NCBI RefSeq assembly: GCF_003369915.1
Contig: NC_046675.1
Location: forward strand, 3,844,001 to 3,908,000
Reading direction: 5' to 3'
DNA from: Drosophila miranda
Taxonomy: Eukaryota; Arthropoda; Insecta; Diptera; Drosophilidae
DNA length: 64,000 nt
Part shown: in pieces, positions 13,844 through 25,122 of the stretch
How positions within the stretch are numbered: the first letter of the stretch is position 1
Layout: every line of letters starts with the position of its first letter
The notes under the pieces: model-generated
The model's input: only the letters and a program-made list of their open reading frames with translations
The model's database searches: none
What the model was told of the DNA's origin: nothing
Program-made: the position numbers and the translations under genes

Positions 13844-13946
13844 TCATTCTGTCTCAGGCTCAGACTCAACCTCTGGTTCCGGCTCTGGCTTCGGCTCTGG
13901 CTCCGCATCTGGTTATGGCTCTGGCACTGGCTTGGATTCTTCTTGA
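13844..13946. repeat. Ser-Gly / Glu-Pro coding-like repeat, possible gene relic
   Basis: A GGCTCT-type imperfect repeat. Read on the plus strand it gives a Ser-Gly run ending at a TGA (13944-13946), preceded by an acceptor-like TTCTGTCTCAG at about 13847-13857. Read on the minus strand it gives EESKPVPEP, a TAA (13915-13913), then PDAEPEPKPEPEPEVESEPE and a TGA at 13846-13844. Neither reading has a start codon or signal peptide nearby. A minus-strand TATAAAA occurs near 14094-14100, but no ATG follows in the right frame. It lies between two secreted-protein genes, so it may be the remains of a third; a plain microsatellite is equally possible. Confidence 0.25.
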
Positions 13947-14579
13947 ATCAAAAGCCTTACGTAAGAAACTTGCAGAAATTCAAGAACAAGAAATACTAAT
14001 TCAATGCTAAATATTTTATTGCAATGAAATGATCACAAAGACTATGGATATGAACTGATTAAGATTGTGTTTAAACGGCTTGTTCCGTGACTTTTTATAA
14101 TAAACGAAATATATTATTTGTCCAGATGGGGTTTACGCGATGAGTACATAATGCTTAAGTCCGTCAACAATGAACTTGAAAATATTTGCAGAATGTGCAC
14201 TAAAAATTTCAGGCGACCACATGTTTGACTTAATGAACCGAAAAATATTCGAATGGGAAAGAAAGCTTTTACTTTTTCATCTTTTTCGCCCAAAAACAGG
14301 CTTGACTAAACTCAAAACAGGTAATTACAAATACGAGTACAATTTTAGGCAGGGATAAGTGCCATTTCAGACTACACCTAAATGTAGGTAATCGCAGCAA
14401 ACCTCGGGGAATATTATGGTAGATTGAAGTAGTAGATTGTAGTAGTTTTTTAAGTGCAGGGTATTTACTTCGTTTATGTTTGTATGTTAAATGGTTTGTG
14501 ATAAGGTAAAATTAAAGAACAAAACAGCATGGGATTCGTCTATGTTGCAAGTAGTTCATGCTTCCATCGGGGAAGACTC

Positions 14580-15139
14580 CTAGCAGATTCCAATTGTGTA
14601 GCTGATGTAGGCTGTAAAATGATCACACATATTGTAGAAGACTGTTTTTTGAAATTTCGAAATTATCTTACGCCTTGAATTTTCAGAGGAGTATTTTTTC
14701 AGCGCACAGAGATTCTTGAACTGTTGGTTGACGAGGCTGCCAGGTTTGCCATTGCAGCCGCATGGTGCTGGTTTCGGGAACTTGGCCACCACTGGGAGTC
14801 CAATAAGGCACTTCTTCGGAATAAAACTTCGGCATAACTTCTCCGAAACAACGACAAGAGCTATCGATTGATAATGATTTAGATATTTCAGACACGGACA
14901 CAAGATATTCAATAGAACTTACGGGTTTTTCCGGCCTTCGCCCTGCGAGCATTCTCCTCGCCCAGGAGGCAAGCGTTCTGGAAGACACGGCAGGTGCAAT
15001 CCTCGAGGGCCCAGGTGTAGCCTCTTAGGTAGAGATTGCATGTGCTGCAGGGCTCCACCGGCTGGGGCTTGGGCTCAATCAGAATGGTGGCCTGTACCAC
15101 GACCAGGAGGGCTGCAACCAGAAATATCGACTTAAGCAT
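14580..15139 (-). CDS. Secreted double Kazal-like protein (three exons)
   Basis: Coding exons 15139-14923, 14860-14672 and 14611-14580 join to 438 nt, giving 145 residues. The introns are 62 and 60 bp, both with GTAAG donors. Intron 1 ends in ATAG with a weak pyrimidine tract and a branchpoint-like CTAAAT; intron 2 ends TTTTACAG. Residues 1-17 form a signal peptide. The rest holds two modules with the Kazal order of cysteines. The first runs from about 31 (CSTC) through CTC and FQNACLL to KLC near 80. The second runs from there through CGC and FKNLCAL and ends YISYTIGIC. Spacing is looser than in canonical Kazal inhibitors, so protease inhibition is an inference. Similar short Kazal proteins occur in fly seminal fluid and haemolymph. 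The last nine residues lie on exon 3 and supply the closing cysteine, which supports the splicing. I cannot name the gene. Confidence 0.7.
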
Positions 15140-15189
15140 CTTTTTGGTAAATGTATGATAACTGTCTCTGGCTCTGGTTGTGGTACGCC

Positions 15190-15197
15190 CTTTTATA
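15190..15197 (-). promoter_or_regulatory. TATA box of the Kazal-like gene
   Basis: TATAAAAG on the minus strand about 51 nt upstream of the ATG, with an initiator-like GACAGTTA about 30 nt downstream. The layout matches that of the cysteine-rich peptide gene. Confidence 0.7.
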
Positions 15198-17410
15198 GAC
15201 CGTGCAAATCATTCATTGTTTATCCAGATGTCATTGTTCATTTTTAGTGACTCTTTTTATTGGTAAACGATGAGTAAAATGTTTACACAAATATTTACGG
15301 TTCAGTTGAATATATATTTAGGCAGCCTTGAAGATGACATTCTGGCTTTAGCAGAACCATTTTGGAACATCTGCATGTGACTGGACCGGTTCAACTGGAT
15401 TTAAGCCCCTGGAAAAATTCCATTCAAAATTCATGGAAAACCACATCAAATGTAACCGAAAAAGCACATAAAATTTCGGCAATAAATACTTGCGACACTT
15501 TTCCCTTATGGATGTCCTTGTGGTTGTTCCTGCCTGACAATTACACGCAGTTGTCATTAGCTCATTAGGAGAGCCCGCAAGTCGAGGAGTCGAGAAGGCA
15601 AACGGCGGAAAAGCAGATAAAACAAAAGGCAACAACTCAATTAACCCTTTTTCCGCCGAACCCCAAATGGCTGGATTATGATGTTGCTGTTGATGAGGCG
15701 ATGCTGCTGCTGCTGCTGCTGCTTAGTATATAATAATACGAGTATAATAAAATAATAAACGAAAAGTGTCATCAGAGAGGGAGACAGGGGAGCAGTGAGA
15801 GGTGAGGTGAGAGAAGAGAAGAGCTTGAGGAGGGAGCAAATCCTGACGGATTTCGTATGTAATTACTTCAATTAAACCATCTGTGACAATTGCCGCAGCC
15901 GAACATGAAATTCAACTTTACTTTCGAAATTCCCAATTGAGTTGAGGCGCATTATCCTGGCAAGCAGTACGAGTAGCAGAAGCAGCCACAGGAGCTGAAG
16001 CAGAAACACACATTTATTTCTCTCCCCTTCTCTGTCGCTGTCTCTTTATAAGTAGATATACATATATATATATATATCTCCAACCCCCAGAGCGTAAAGA
16101 ACTCATCGCGTATTTTTACCTTTACCTTTGCCTTTGGCTTTACCTTTGCCACTTCGTCGTCGTTTCTGTTGTTGTTGCTGCTGCTGCTGCCTCCTCTGTT
16201 AATGGGGTGACATTTATGGCACTTTATCAACTCGAAAGTCAATAATGCCAGCCAAGTATCTTAAATGTGGCTTAAAACATACATACACACCCAAGGGGGA
16301 AGAGAACCAACGAGAAAGGCACAGGAAAGGAAAAAGAAAATCGCAATGCGATAAAAATGAAATTTTAAAATTTATGCCGCTTATTGTCAATTCTTGGAGC
16401 TGCCTGGAATCGTAACTTAAGACTTTTGGGGGGGGAGGCCGCCGACTAATGCTTTCCATCTCCGTCAGGGAAAACTTGAGGGAACTTGATGGAAACCCCC
16501 CCCGAGTTTGTTATGACAACTGAGAGACATTTGAATCGAGCCAAGGACTGGGGAAACTCTAGCAGGGCATTAGTCGAATGGATCCCCCAGGATTAGCCAA
16601 TGAGAGTGGATCTGTCGCGACGCCCTCTCAGAGCCCCCGCAGCCACTTGCCCCTTCCGGCTGCTTGGTGCGTCCCGGCCTAGGGAATTCGCGCTCGCTGA
16701 GAAAACTTTTTGGGGTAATTAGGAGTATAATATGCGATCCAAGTCAGCGTCTCAGCCACTGACTCTTTGCCGCTGACAACTTGATTACGTTTCAACAACA
16801 TTGTAAAAGTTAATTGCCAGCGCAGCCTTAAAGCCTGATGAGCATTTATCACCCTCCCAGAACATGCCACACAGTCCTCGCGTGTTATGCAAAAACAAAA
16901 CGAAAAACAAAAAATACGAAAAAAAATACGGTGGAAAAAGTGAGGCATTCATTAGGCCCGACACGGTGCCACACAGCTGAGGAGGAGGCTCGTTCGGCTG
17001 CGAAGCGTCTTGTTACCACATTTTTCAATTATAGCACATTTCCTGCCTGTGGGCTCCTCGGGCCTCGACTCACGTGTGCCGCGAGGGGCTGGGGCCCTGA
17101 TGAAGAGTTATTTCATTTTAATTTGCAGGCCACTGCGAAATGTTCCGAAAATAAGCAACAATGTATTAGTGTAATGTGCAGGTGGCTACTCCCTCCTTAC
17201 AATCGATGATCTCGCTCTCTGTCTTATCGTTTTCTTATCGGAGTAATGCGGCGAAAGACAAACCGTCAAATTCTTTCTCTAATGAAGCCAGCAGTTCAAA
17301 GTTCAAGCCGGCGCAGCTAATTAGTTACCGCCACCAGCGAATGCGCCACTTCATTAAAATAAGTGCCCGACTAAAAAAAAACCCACAAAAGTAAAAGAAA
17401 GAATAGACAT

Positions 17411-17796
17411 CTACACTGAGAAAAAACATGAAGATTGAGCTACAGAAATTGTGATCAGTCCTGAATATTTTCGCAGATTTTCATTTATATTTGATGATTG
17501 CTAAGAATAAAGAAGTTTCCATTAGTGTGATTATTGAGATTATTTTATTATAAATTTAAGGTTTCTTAAGCAGGATTCTATGGGATGTCTTTCAGACACA
17601 GTAAAACCAAGGCCAATATATGTAGATGTAAGATGAGTAACGCCCAGAGATTTAAATTATACACGATTTTGAAAGCTCTCTTCGGTAGGGTCCGCCTTTA
17701 GTTAGCTGTATCCGTGAAAAGATATTTTTAGGAAGGAAAAGTTCCCTAAACAAGATTTGGAAATTAGTTCATAGCTCTAGTTTTTCCTCAGTGTAG
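17411..17796. mobile_element. Short element with 17-bp terminal inverted repeats
   Basis: The left end CTACACTGAGAAAAAAC (17411-17427) matches the reverse complement of the right end (17780-17796) with one mismatch in 17. The inside is AT-rich and non-coding. If the unit proper starts at CACTGAG and ends at CTCAGTG, it is flanked by TA on both sides, as for Tc1/mariner-type insertions. No transposase is present, so it would be a non-autonomous (MITE-like) copy. The same end motif recurs at 27848-27862 and 35158-35516. Confidence 0.5.
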
Positions 17797-20729
17797 AAAC
17801 GGAGCTAGTCTCTAGTCGGAAAGGTCGTTTAGTCTGACCAACAAAAATGTATTGTTAAAAGCCGCTAATGAATTATTTACTGCCCATTTGGCTGTCCTTT
17901 ATGCTGATGCCTTGACAGGAATTGGCTGAAGTCCGGAAGGGCCTGGTGGCAGTAAAGGCAGCCGTGTGTGTGTGGGGATGTTCTATGTACATGGAGGGTA
18001 ATGGAGGGGGCCTGTGGTGGGGGTCCTGTCCTGTCCACGCATAACTCAACCAGTTCACACCCTTAATTAACTGCCTGTCTGTCTGCCTGTGCGTATGCGT
18101 GTGCGTGTGTGCGTGTTGCTGGCCAAGTTGGCTGACTCTTGGCCGAAATGTTGCGTGTGGCGTGGCTTTGCGGCGGAAAGAGTTGCTTAACCGAAATTAT
18201 GTTTATTAAGCATTATAAAAAGCGTGACAAAGTCAGTTCCGGCTTTCAGTTGGGGAAAGAGTGTGTTGGCCAGTACGGCAGCAATTGAAAATTTGACCCC
18301 TTTTTCCTTGCGGATTTTTACTTACAATCGAATATCAATTTCTCTCTCTCCCCTGTGCGCTTTACACCACGAATCAGTCTTCAACTCAGCGATTATGATC
18401 ACTCTCATCCATCAATCAAGAGCGTTTGAATAACATTTTTAATCACTCCGAATTACACAGGAGAGCGCACATGATGAATTGCATATTATGGCGGGAGAAT
18501 ATCACCCACATACATTCATATATGTATATGTATACCACACCGTGTTGGAGGGGGGATAAGTGATGTGGGAGCACAAACGCATTCACTTGACAATCACTTT
18601 TGTTTTATTGCGATTTGCCAGCCCTGAATAACGACACCCAGCCACAACAGCAGCAACAGCAGCAGTGGCAGTGGCAAAGGCAGTGGCAGTGGCAGGCAAA
18701 GCTGGAAAATTTCCACTTGGGATAACTTGTGAGCAATTGCAATGCTGCTGGAGCTATAGCCATGGCCCAGACACTGGCTGAGGCGGAAGACAATGAGCTG
18801 TGCCAACCAAATTGTTGTGGTGCAAAAATGCGGGCATATGTGTGGCAGACAGAGGCAATCGACGCCAGAAAGGAGCAACTGCAGCAGCAGCAGCCGACAA
18901 ACAACGGAACGATTTACCAAGAAAATGAAAATTTATTGTCAGTAAATGAAAGAAAGCTCTCGACAAGCATTCAGCCTGGCCCGTTTCAGTTGAGTTCAGG
19001 CCAGCCCAGCTCGTTCTGCAGTTAATAGCAGCAGCTGGAGCTGAAGCAATCAAGGTGTTTCTTTGTTGGCCCAAAGGGAACTATCCGCACTGCGTCTTTC
19101 TTATGCATGCCCCAAGCATAGAGAGTGCAACAATTGCAGCTGTCTGGCAGCCTCCTGGCATTGTCATAGGAATCGCTTTCGATTTGTAGTAGCTCAATGG
19201 AAGTCTGTGGGGATGCCTCAAGCCCCACTTCCCACTCCCCGACCTAGTCTCAACTCCCACACTGACTCAGTCTCTGGCTTAGAGTGAGCAGCCCTAATGG
19301 CGATGATGTTGGCCAAAAATGATAATGGCCAAAACATTTAATGCACGTTATTGCCGAGCCAACAAAAAGCAATTTGACGTAACGCGCTACCAGGATTTGG
19401 CCCTCAGACCCTCAGCAGAATCTGACATCGAGCTAATGCAGTGAAATATTTATTGAAATTGTGTGCTCCCCGGGGGCCAATGCGGATTCGTCTGCTGCTA
19501 TTAGGAGGGGGAATGGAGTGGTCCTTAGCCCGAAACTTGTGGCAGGGAATGGGAACAGGATACTCTTGTTGGTGGTGGCTGGAGGCTGGAATCTGGAGGC
19601 TGGAGGGAGGTGCAATTTACGAGTCTCCGTTTGGCACTTTCGGCATTATTGCTTGGCCAAATGTTTCGCCTTGCCGCATAAATATCCCAGGGCCAAGTAG
19701 GAGGCAAAGTTTTCACACGGCCCTAGAAAGGACTCGCCGCCACCCACTTACTTGTAAATTACGCACATTAATGCAATTAACAACAACAACAACAAAAACA
19801 ACAGGGAGGACTAAAAAGGTCTCAATTACGCTTCGTACTCACCTGAAAGAGGCCTATCCATCCATCCAAACTTCACTCACTCTCTCTCTCACGGTGCGTG
19901 CTTCACTTGAGTGGCACTTCAGCGGGCGAAAAACATATTTACCCGCGATGCAGCCCAGATATGGGGTAAATATTTGTGGCAATTATGCAAGCGGAAGTCG
20001 GTGAGGATATGGATACTTGTAGAGCCTGGCCTGCCGCCACGTGCCGCAAATGCATGGCAACATAATTATCGCACGCTCGCGAGCGCGTGGCAGGAGGACA
20101 GGATCAGGGGCAGGCCTAGCCGGCATTTTCCACTTGAGTTTTTCCGCTCTAACTCTCGGCAGCCCTACAAATTGTTGCCATATAATAAGTGGGCGTAGCC
20201 CGGCCTCGGGCTGATTGCACTTGGCCCCGCGATGACAGCAAACAACATCATCCACAATAACATCGACACACACGCGTCGAGACGCGTCAAAAAGCCGTTG
20301 ATTATAGACTTACTGGCTCCTAATGGCCGTCCTTGTTGGGTTTTAAGCCCTTAATGGCCACTTGATGGTTAAGGTAACACACCAGCAGGGGGAGCCGGAG
20401 CAGAAGGGGGACGGAGTTGTCTGTTGCTCGTCTTACGCCTGGGCACATCCTTTTATGAAATTATGAAATGAAATGAAAGGAAAGGAGGGTACAGCACTGT
20501 TCGATTGGATTACCACACTCCTTATAATCAATGGGAAAATGCTGGGCCATGGATGGGGGATGATGCAGAGACTTGGGCTTTAAATATGCTCTTTAATTAA
20601 AATTGATCCGCATCTAAAACCGCCGCACAGAGCCACACATCAAACAAAATTTGTAATCGAAAACCGCTGCAAAAAACAAAGCTGCAAAAAGTATGACGCA
20701 CGGCGAAAAATGTCATTAAGAATTGCATT

Positions 20730-21707
20730 TCATACACGTTGCGGTGTCCTCATGTGTCCTGACATCGATCCTGTTCCTGCGGCATAGAAAAATGGCCCGA
20801 AATACGTACGATGCAAATTATTATTGGTCCGCCAAGCACACAAAAAATATTTCAAATTTGGAAACGGATAGGTGGAAAAAATGCACACAAATAAAAGAAA
20901 GTATGGAAAAGCATACTCGAATTTTTGTGGCCCGGCATCTGGCATGTCAACGAACTGGCAGCCAAATGAAAATGGAATACTCTGAATGAGTGGCAGATTT
21001 CCTAAATAATTTGTGGGCGCACTCCCAATGGTTGGCTGGAGCGGAGCCAGAGCGGCAGCAGGGGGCTGTTTTACCATCTTGTAACATGTATCCATTTCGA
21101 GTCTATCAAAAAAGCATTCACCTGGCGTTTCCCCAATGCCCGGGCATACCCTTGCCTGGGCGACTCTTGATCCTCTGTGTTTTGTATGAGGATACCAGCA
21201 GCTATGTACATAAATCAAATCCATTTCCCGAGCTCCAGCACCAATCCCCGGGCCGGTACCCAGTCCCAGTCTCCAAATCTGGGAACCCAGCGGCGTTTTG
21301 GCCAATTCTTTTGCCTTGGCCTGCCGCTGGCTCATATTATGGCATTTGTTGGCCTTTTTTGTGTGCCTCCCTTCCACATCAGTTCCTTTGCAGTTTTTTT
21401 TTTTTTTTTGGAGCAAGCTGTCAGCGAAAATGTTGAAAAATGGCAAAATACCATTGATGAAAGTAAGCTGCTTGCTGGGCTTTGCATTTGCACCAAAAAA
21501 AGAGAGGAGAATGTAGATGGCCCGGAACATGAAGCCAACCATGACGCATTGCAGTGCGGCGCCACGAAATCTAAGCAAGGCCGCAAAAAAGGCACACAAA
21601 TCAGACGTGAGTTGGTCCTGGCCAAAAAAAAGAAAGGGGGGAGCATAAGCAAGCTGGTTCGGGCGTGTCGGCTCACAATATCCCAAAGTGAAAAGCTGTG
21701 TTAGCAT
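20730..21707 (-). other. Unexplained 325-codon open frame
   Basis: An ATG in a good fly start context (CAAAAAATG) is followed by 325 codons without a stop. I recognise no domain. The sequence includes low-complexity parts such as a Lys run from a poly-T tract and Gly/Ala-rich stretches, and codon use does not look like that of the known genes here. Open frames of 148-175 codons overlap on the other strand. Best read as a chance open frame or a young, unconserved gene. Confidence 0.15.
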
Positions 21708-22373
21708 TTTTTGCCCGCCTCTCGGAGAAGATTCTCTGGCTGCTGCGCGCTGGGTGCTGGTGGATGCCTTCTGCTGATTAATTGAGGAATGTGCCTGCCA
21801 GCCAGATGATATTCATAGGCAGCGCCCCGAAAAATCAGAGGAACAAATCCATGAAAACCAAAAAAAATTACCTGCAGCGCTGCATGCTAATTAAAACTAA
21901 TATACACGGCGTATGCGTATTGTTGCAGAACTGACGGGGAAATATTTCCGCTAGAGCAAGCAATAAAAACAATGGACATCTTTCTCTAAATAAACAATGA
22001 GTGAAGGTTGCTTTTGGTGAACCGAGAAAGTTAATACTCTTAATCATTCATTGGATAGTGATGGCTGTTGGATATCTTTTCTCAGAGGCAAATAAAACCA
22101 CTTTAAAATAAATATTATATACTGACTTTAAGGGAATATATTTGATCTAAATATGAGATAAATTTATTTTAAGTATGAAAAATATTTTAAAGCTTCGAAG
22201 AAAAACTATTGGTATATATTTTTAAATCCACAAGTAACTACTAAAATTATAGATGGAAACACACATCTCTCGTGTTAAATATCATGGAAGTTGTATGGTG
22301 ATCTGCGATTAGCATTTATGGACTTAACAGCGCTGAATTCTATCAAATTTCCTTCTTTCTCCATGTTTTAATC

Positions 22374-22408
22374 AGGGTATAGGTCCATATACCCTCAGTG
22401 AGGGTATA
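22374..22408. repeat. Nested palindromes of AGGGTATA
   Basis: AGGGTATA (22374-22381), its reverse complement TATACCCT (22388-22395) and AGGGTATA again (22401-22408). The last two form a 21-bp palindrome TATACCCTCA-G-TGAGGGTATA, so the middle arm can pair with either neighbour. It sits in an AT-rich stretch with no gene. Confidence 0.6.
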
Positions 22409-25096
22409 AACTACAACCATAAAACAATTGCCTAGGCCACTCTTTGGGCAAATGAATTACGAAAGCGCAGGGCAAGAAAATGACAACAGAAGTCGGCCCA
22501 AAGGCAACGGGGGAGCCTGAGCCAGGTCTTTTCCTGCTTTCCTTTTTTTATGCCTGGGTGTATTTTTTTGTGTCCGCTTTCTGCCGTGCCGTTCCTGTTG
22601 TACGGCATTATGCGGCAACTGCATTGTTTATAGAGAGAGCCTCGGGGCTACCTGCCCGACAACTTTGTGCATTTTTTAATGGATCTCGGCGCAGACAAAA
22701 AGCCAGAACATGGCGCATTGAAGTGAAGAATTCGCACTCGCGGTCTTAAACGCGTGCGGGAGTCGCATTCGACGGGGGGGGGATATGGGTGTCTGTCAAG
22801 GCTGTTATTTGTTTGGCGAAATGCTGTTACCAGGAAGGACTCACCTCACCTCTCCTCTCCCGTCGCTCCGACCGACGTTGCCGTTGTCAATTTGGCCAAA
22901 GTGGTTTTTCAGTTGCTTTAGCGTGAAAAAAGGCGCACAATTCATGAGCTGGATGGGGTAGAAGGAGATTGTGTTGGAGATGGAGATGGGTTTGGGACTG
23001 AGACTGGGACTGGGACTGGGATCGTGGCTGAGGAGGAGCCCGTCTTTGACAAATTGCACTTGTGCGGCGTTTTAATCACTTAGGCAACAACGCCTACATT
23101 GGCCCTATCTAGGCGTCTCATTCTATTTACTTAATGACAGCGAAAAGTGGCAGCCGAGCCGAGAGCCGCCTTGAGGGTCCCGCACGGCTCAGCGCCGTGC
23201 AGCAAGTGCTCGACGCATTTGTCATTTGCCTGCGAGCACTATGCTCGTCCTGCGTCCCACATCCAGCACATCCTTCCAGCAGTGGCCTTGCTCTCCTTGG
23301 AGGTAGTTTCATTAGACTAAAATACTCCGCACGTGTGTGTCTGTGTGTGTCAGAGCTATTGTTTAAGGGATTTTGCCTTTTCAGAGAAATCTGCATTTGC
23401 CGGTTTCATTGAAGCGCAAACAATTGAACGGCTCCGGCTCCGGCTCTGGCGTCGGACCCGGCAAGAAAAGCCCTGGCCCAGCTGTTCTCTTTTGCTCTCG
23501 TGCCATTGTCCCTTTGTTTAAGCCGTGCGCCAAAAGGCGCGCAAATATCTTTTGATTTCTTTTCCCATTTCCAGCTTTTTGCGGCCCGAACGCACACACC
23601 AGTCACGCCGAAAAAAAAAAGAAATAAAAAGACGCACACTTTTGATAGCTTTTATTTATGATTATGTGGGGGGCGGGCCGAAGGCGGGGCACTGCCTGTC
23701 ATCAATCAAAAAGTGCGCAAAATCAAAATGTCATTGGACGAGTGGGGGTGAGAATGCGGACTCCCAGGCAGGCAGGCAGGCAACCAAATCAAATCCTTTG
23801 ACTGCTTTTGTGAGGGTGAATCCCTGGATAGAGCGCCCTTCTGCCGCTCCAAGGACAGGCAGGTGCAGATACGTACAATACAACGTCGATTGGTGAATAT
23901 CTTTGGCCCTGATCAAGATCTATAGAAAACAGAAAACGATAGACACAGTCTGCTCTTGAGGGAGGAACATTGAAGATCGATCGTTTCTGCTACAGGGCTG
24001 ATCTTTGAGTATGGACGATTCTATATATATATTATTTATGTCTACACATATCCAAGATTATGCTGATGCCATAAACTCCTGCCGTATTCCACAGTGTTTT
24101 TCCCCCTCTTCACAAATGAGTTCAAACATCAAATCGACCGCAAGCTTCTCCTGTATCGAAGTTTTGGGCAATTAATCATTCAGAGACATTCATTGACAAA
24201 TACAAATTAATTACTTTCCAATTTGGAGTGGAAAGCAAAGCCAGGAATATCTTTGATTTGTCAGACAGTTGCCCGGTCTGGGTGACCGGCAAATTAATTG
24301 GAACCCCACCCAGTCCCGCAGACCAGGCAGGATAAACCAGTCAGGCGGGGGGAAGTGCACTTTAAAATGAAATTTATTACGAGTGCAGCAACCAGGTTGG
24401 GGAGGAACGAGAACAGAGACATTGGCAACCACAGGAATTATAACAATTTTACACGTTATAGCGACATAAGTCAGCCTGCGGATGTGGCAACATATGTCGC
24501 TAACTGGCACTGACACTGCCACTGGGGTGGCATCATCCACCGTCGCCGCGCCCACCACCAACAAACCGCCCACGCAATCAAATAATTCTAAATCATTAGG
24601 TTTTTTACGAGGGGTTGGCTCGTCCCTGGCTGCGGCTTTTGCCATTCTTACTTGGGTTGCAGGTTTCTATTGAGACATTTAGCTCAACTGGATGTTCATT
24701 ATAATCCACTCTGAGCTTTCTCCGGGCCGCACTGCCGCCCTGCTGCATGTTGCATGTAAGTCGGGTATTCCCCGGGGCCACCTGCGTGCTCCCCGCTCTA
24801 GCCACTGCTCTATTATTAAATGCACTTTTAATCTTGGTCGCTGCTACTCTACCAGTCCCTCCCTCTACCCCAGTCCCTCGCGCGCTCTCTGATGTTCGCT
24901 TTCAATGATTTTTCCATTTTGCACCCTCAAATGGCGAACGATTATCACCCTTAAATGGTACTTTACACACACAAAGAATGCCAGGCATTGAATAGAATTG
25001 AACTGGTACCCAGAGCCAGACCCGGACCCACACTGAAATCAGTTGAACTGCTCGGCGAGACGGCAGATTGGTCCCGGACGCAGAAACAAAGTATGC

Positions 25097-25122
25097 GATG
25101 GGATGGGATGGGATGGGATGGG
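25097..25122 (+). repeat. GGATG pentanucleotide repeat
   Basis: About five tandem GATGG units in gene-free DNA. Confidence 0.8.

Noticed and set aside
19441..20004. 187-codon plus-strand open frame
   Set aside because: Composition follows local repeats and spans an ACA run; no domain, no splice or promoter support.
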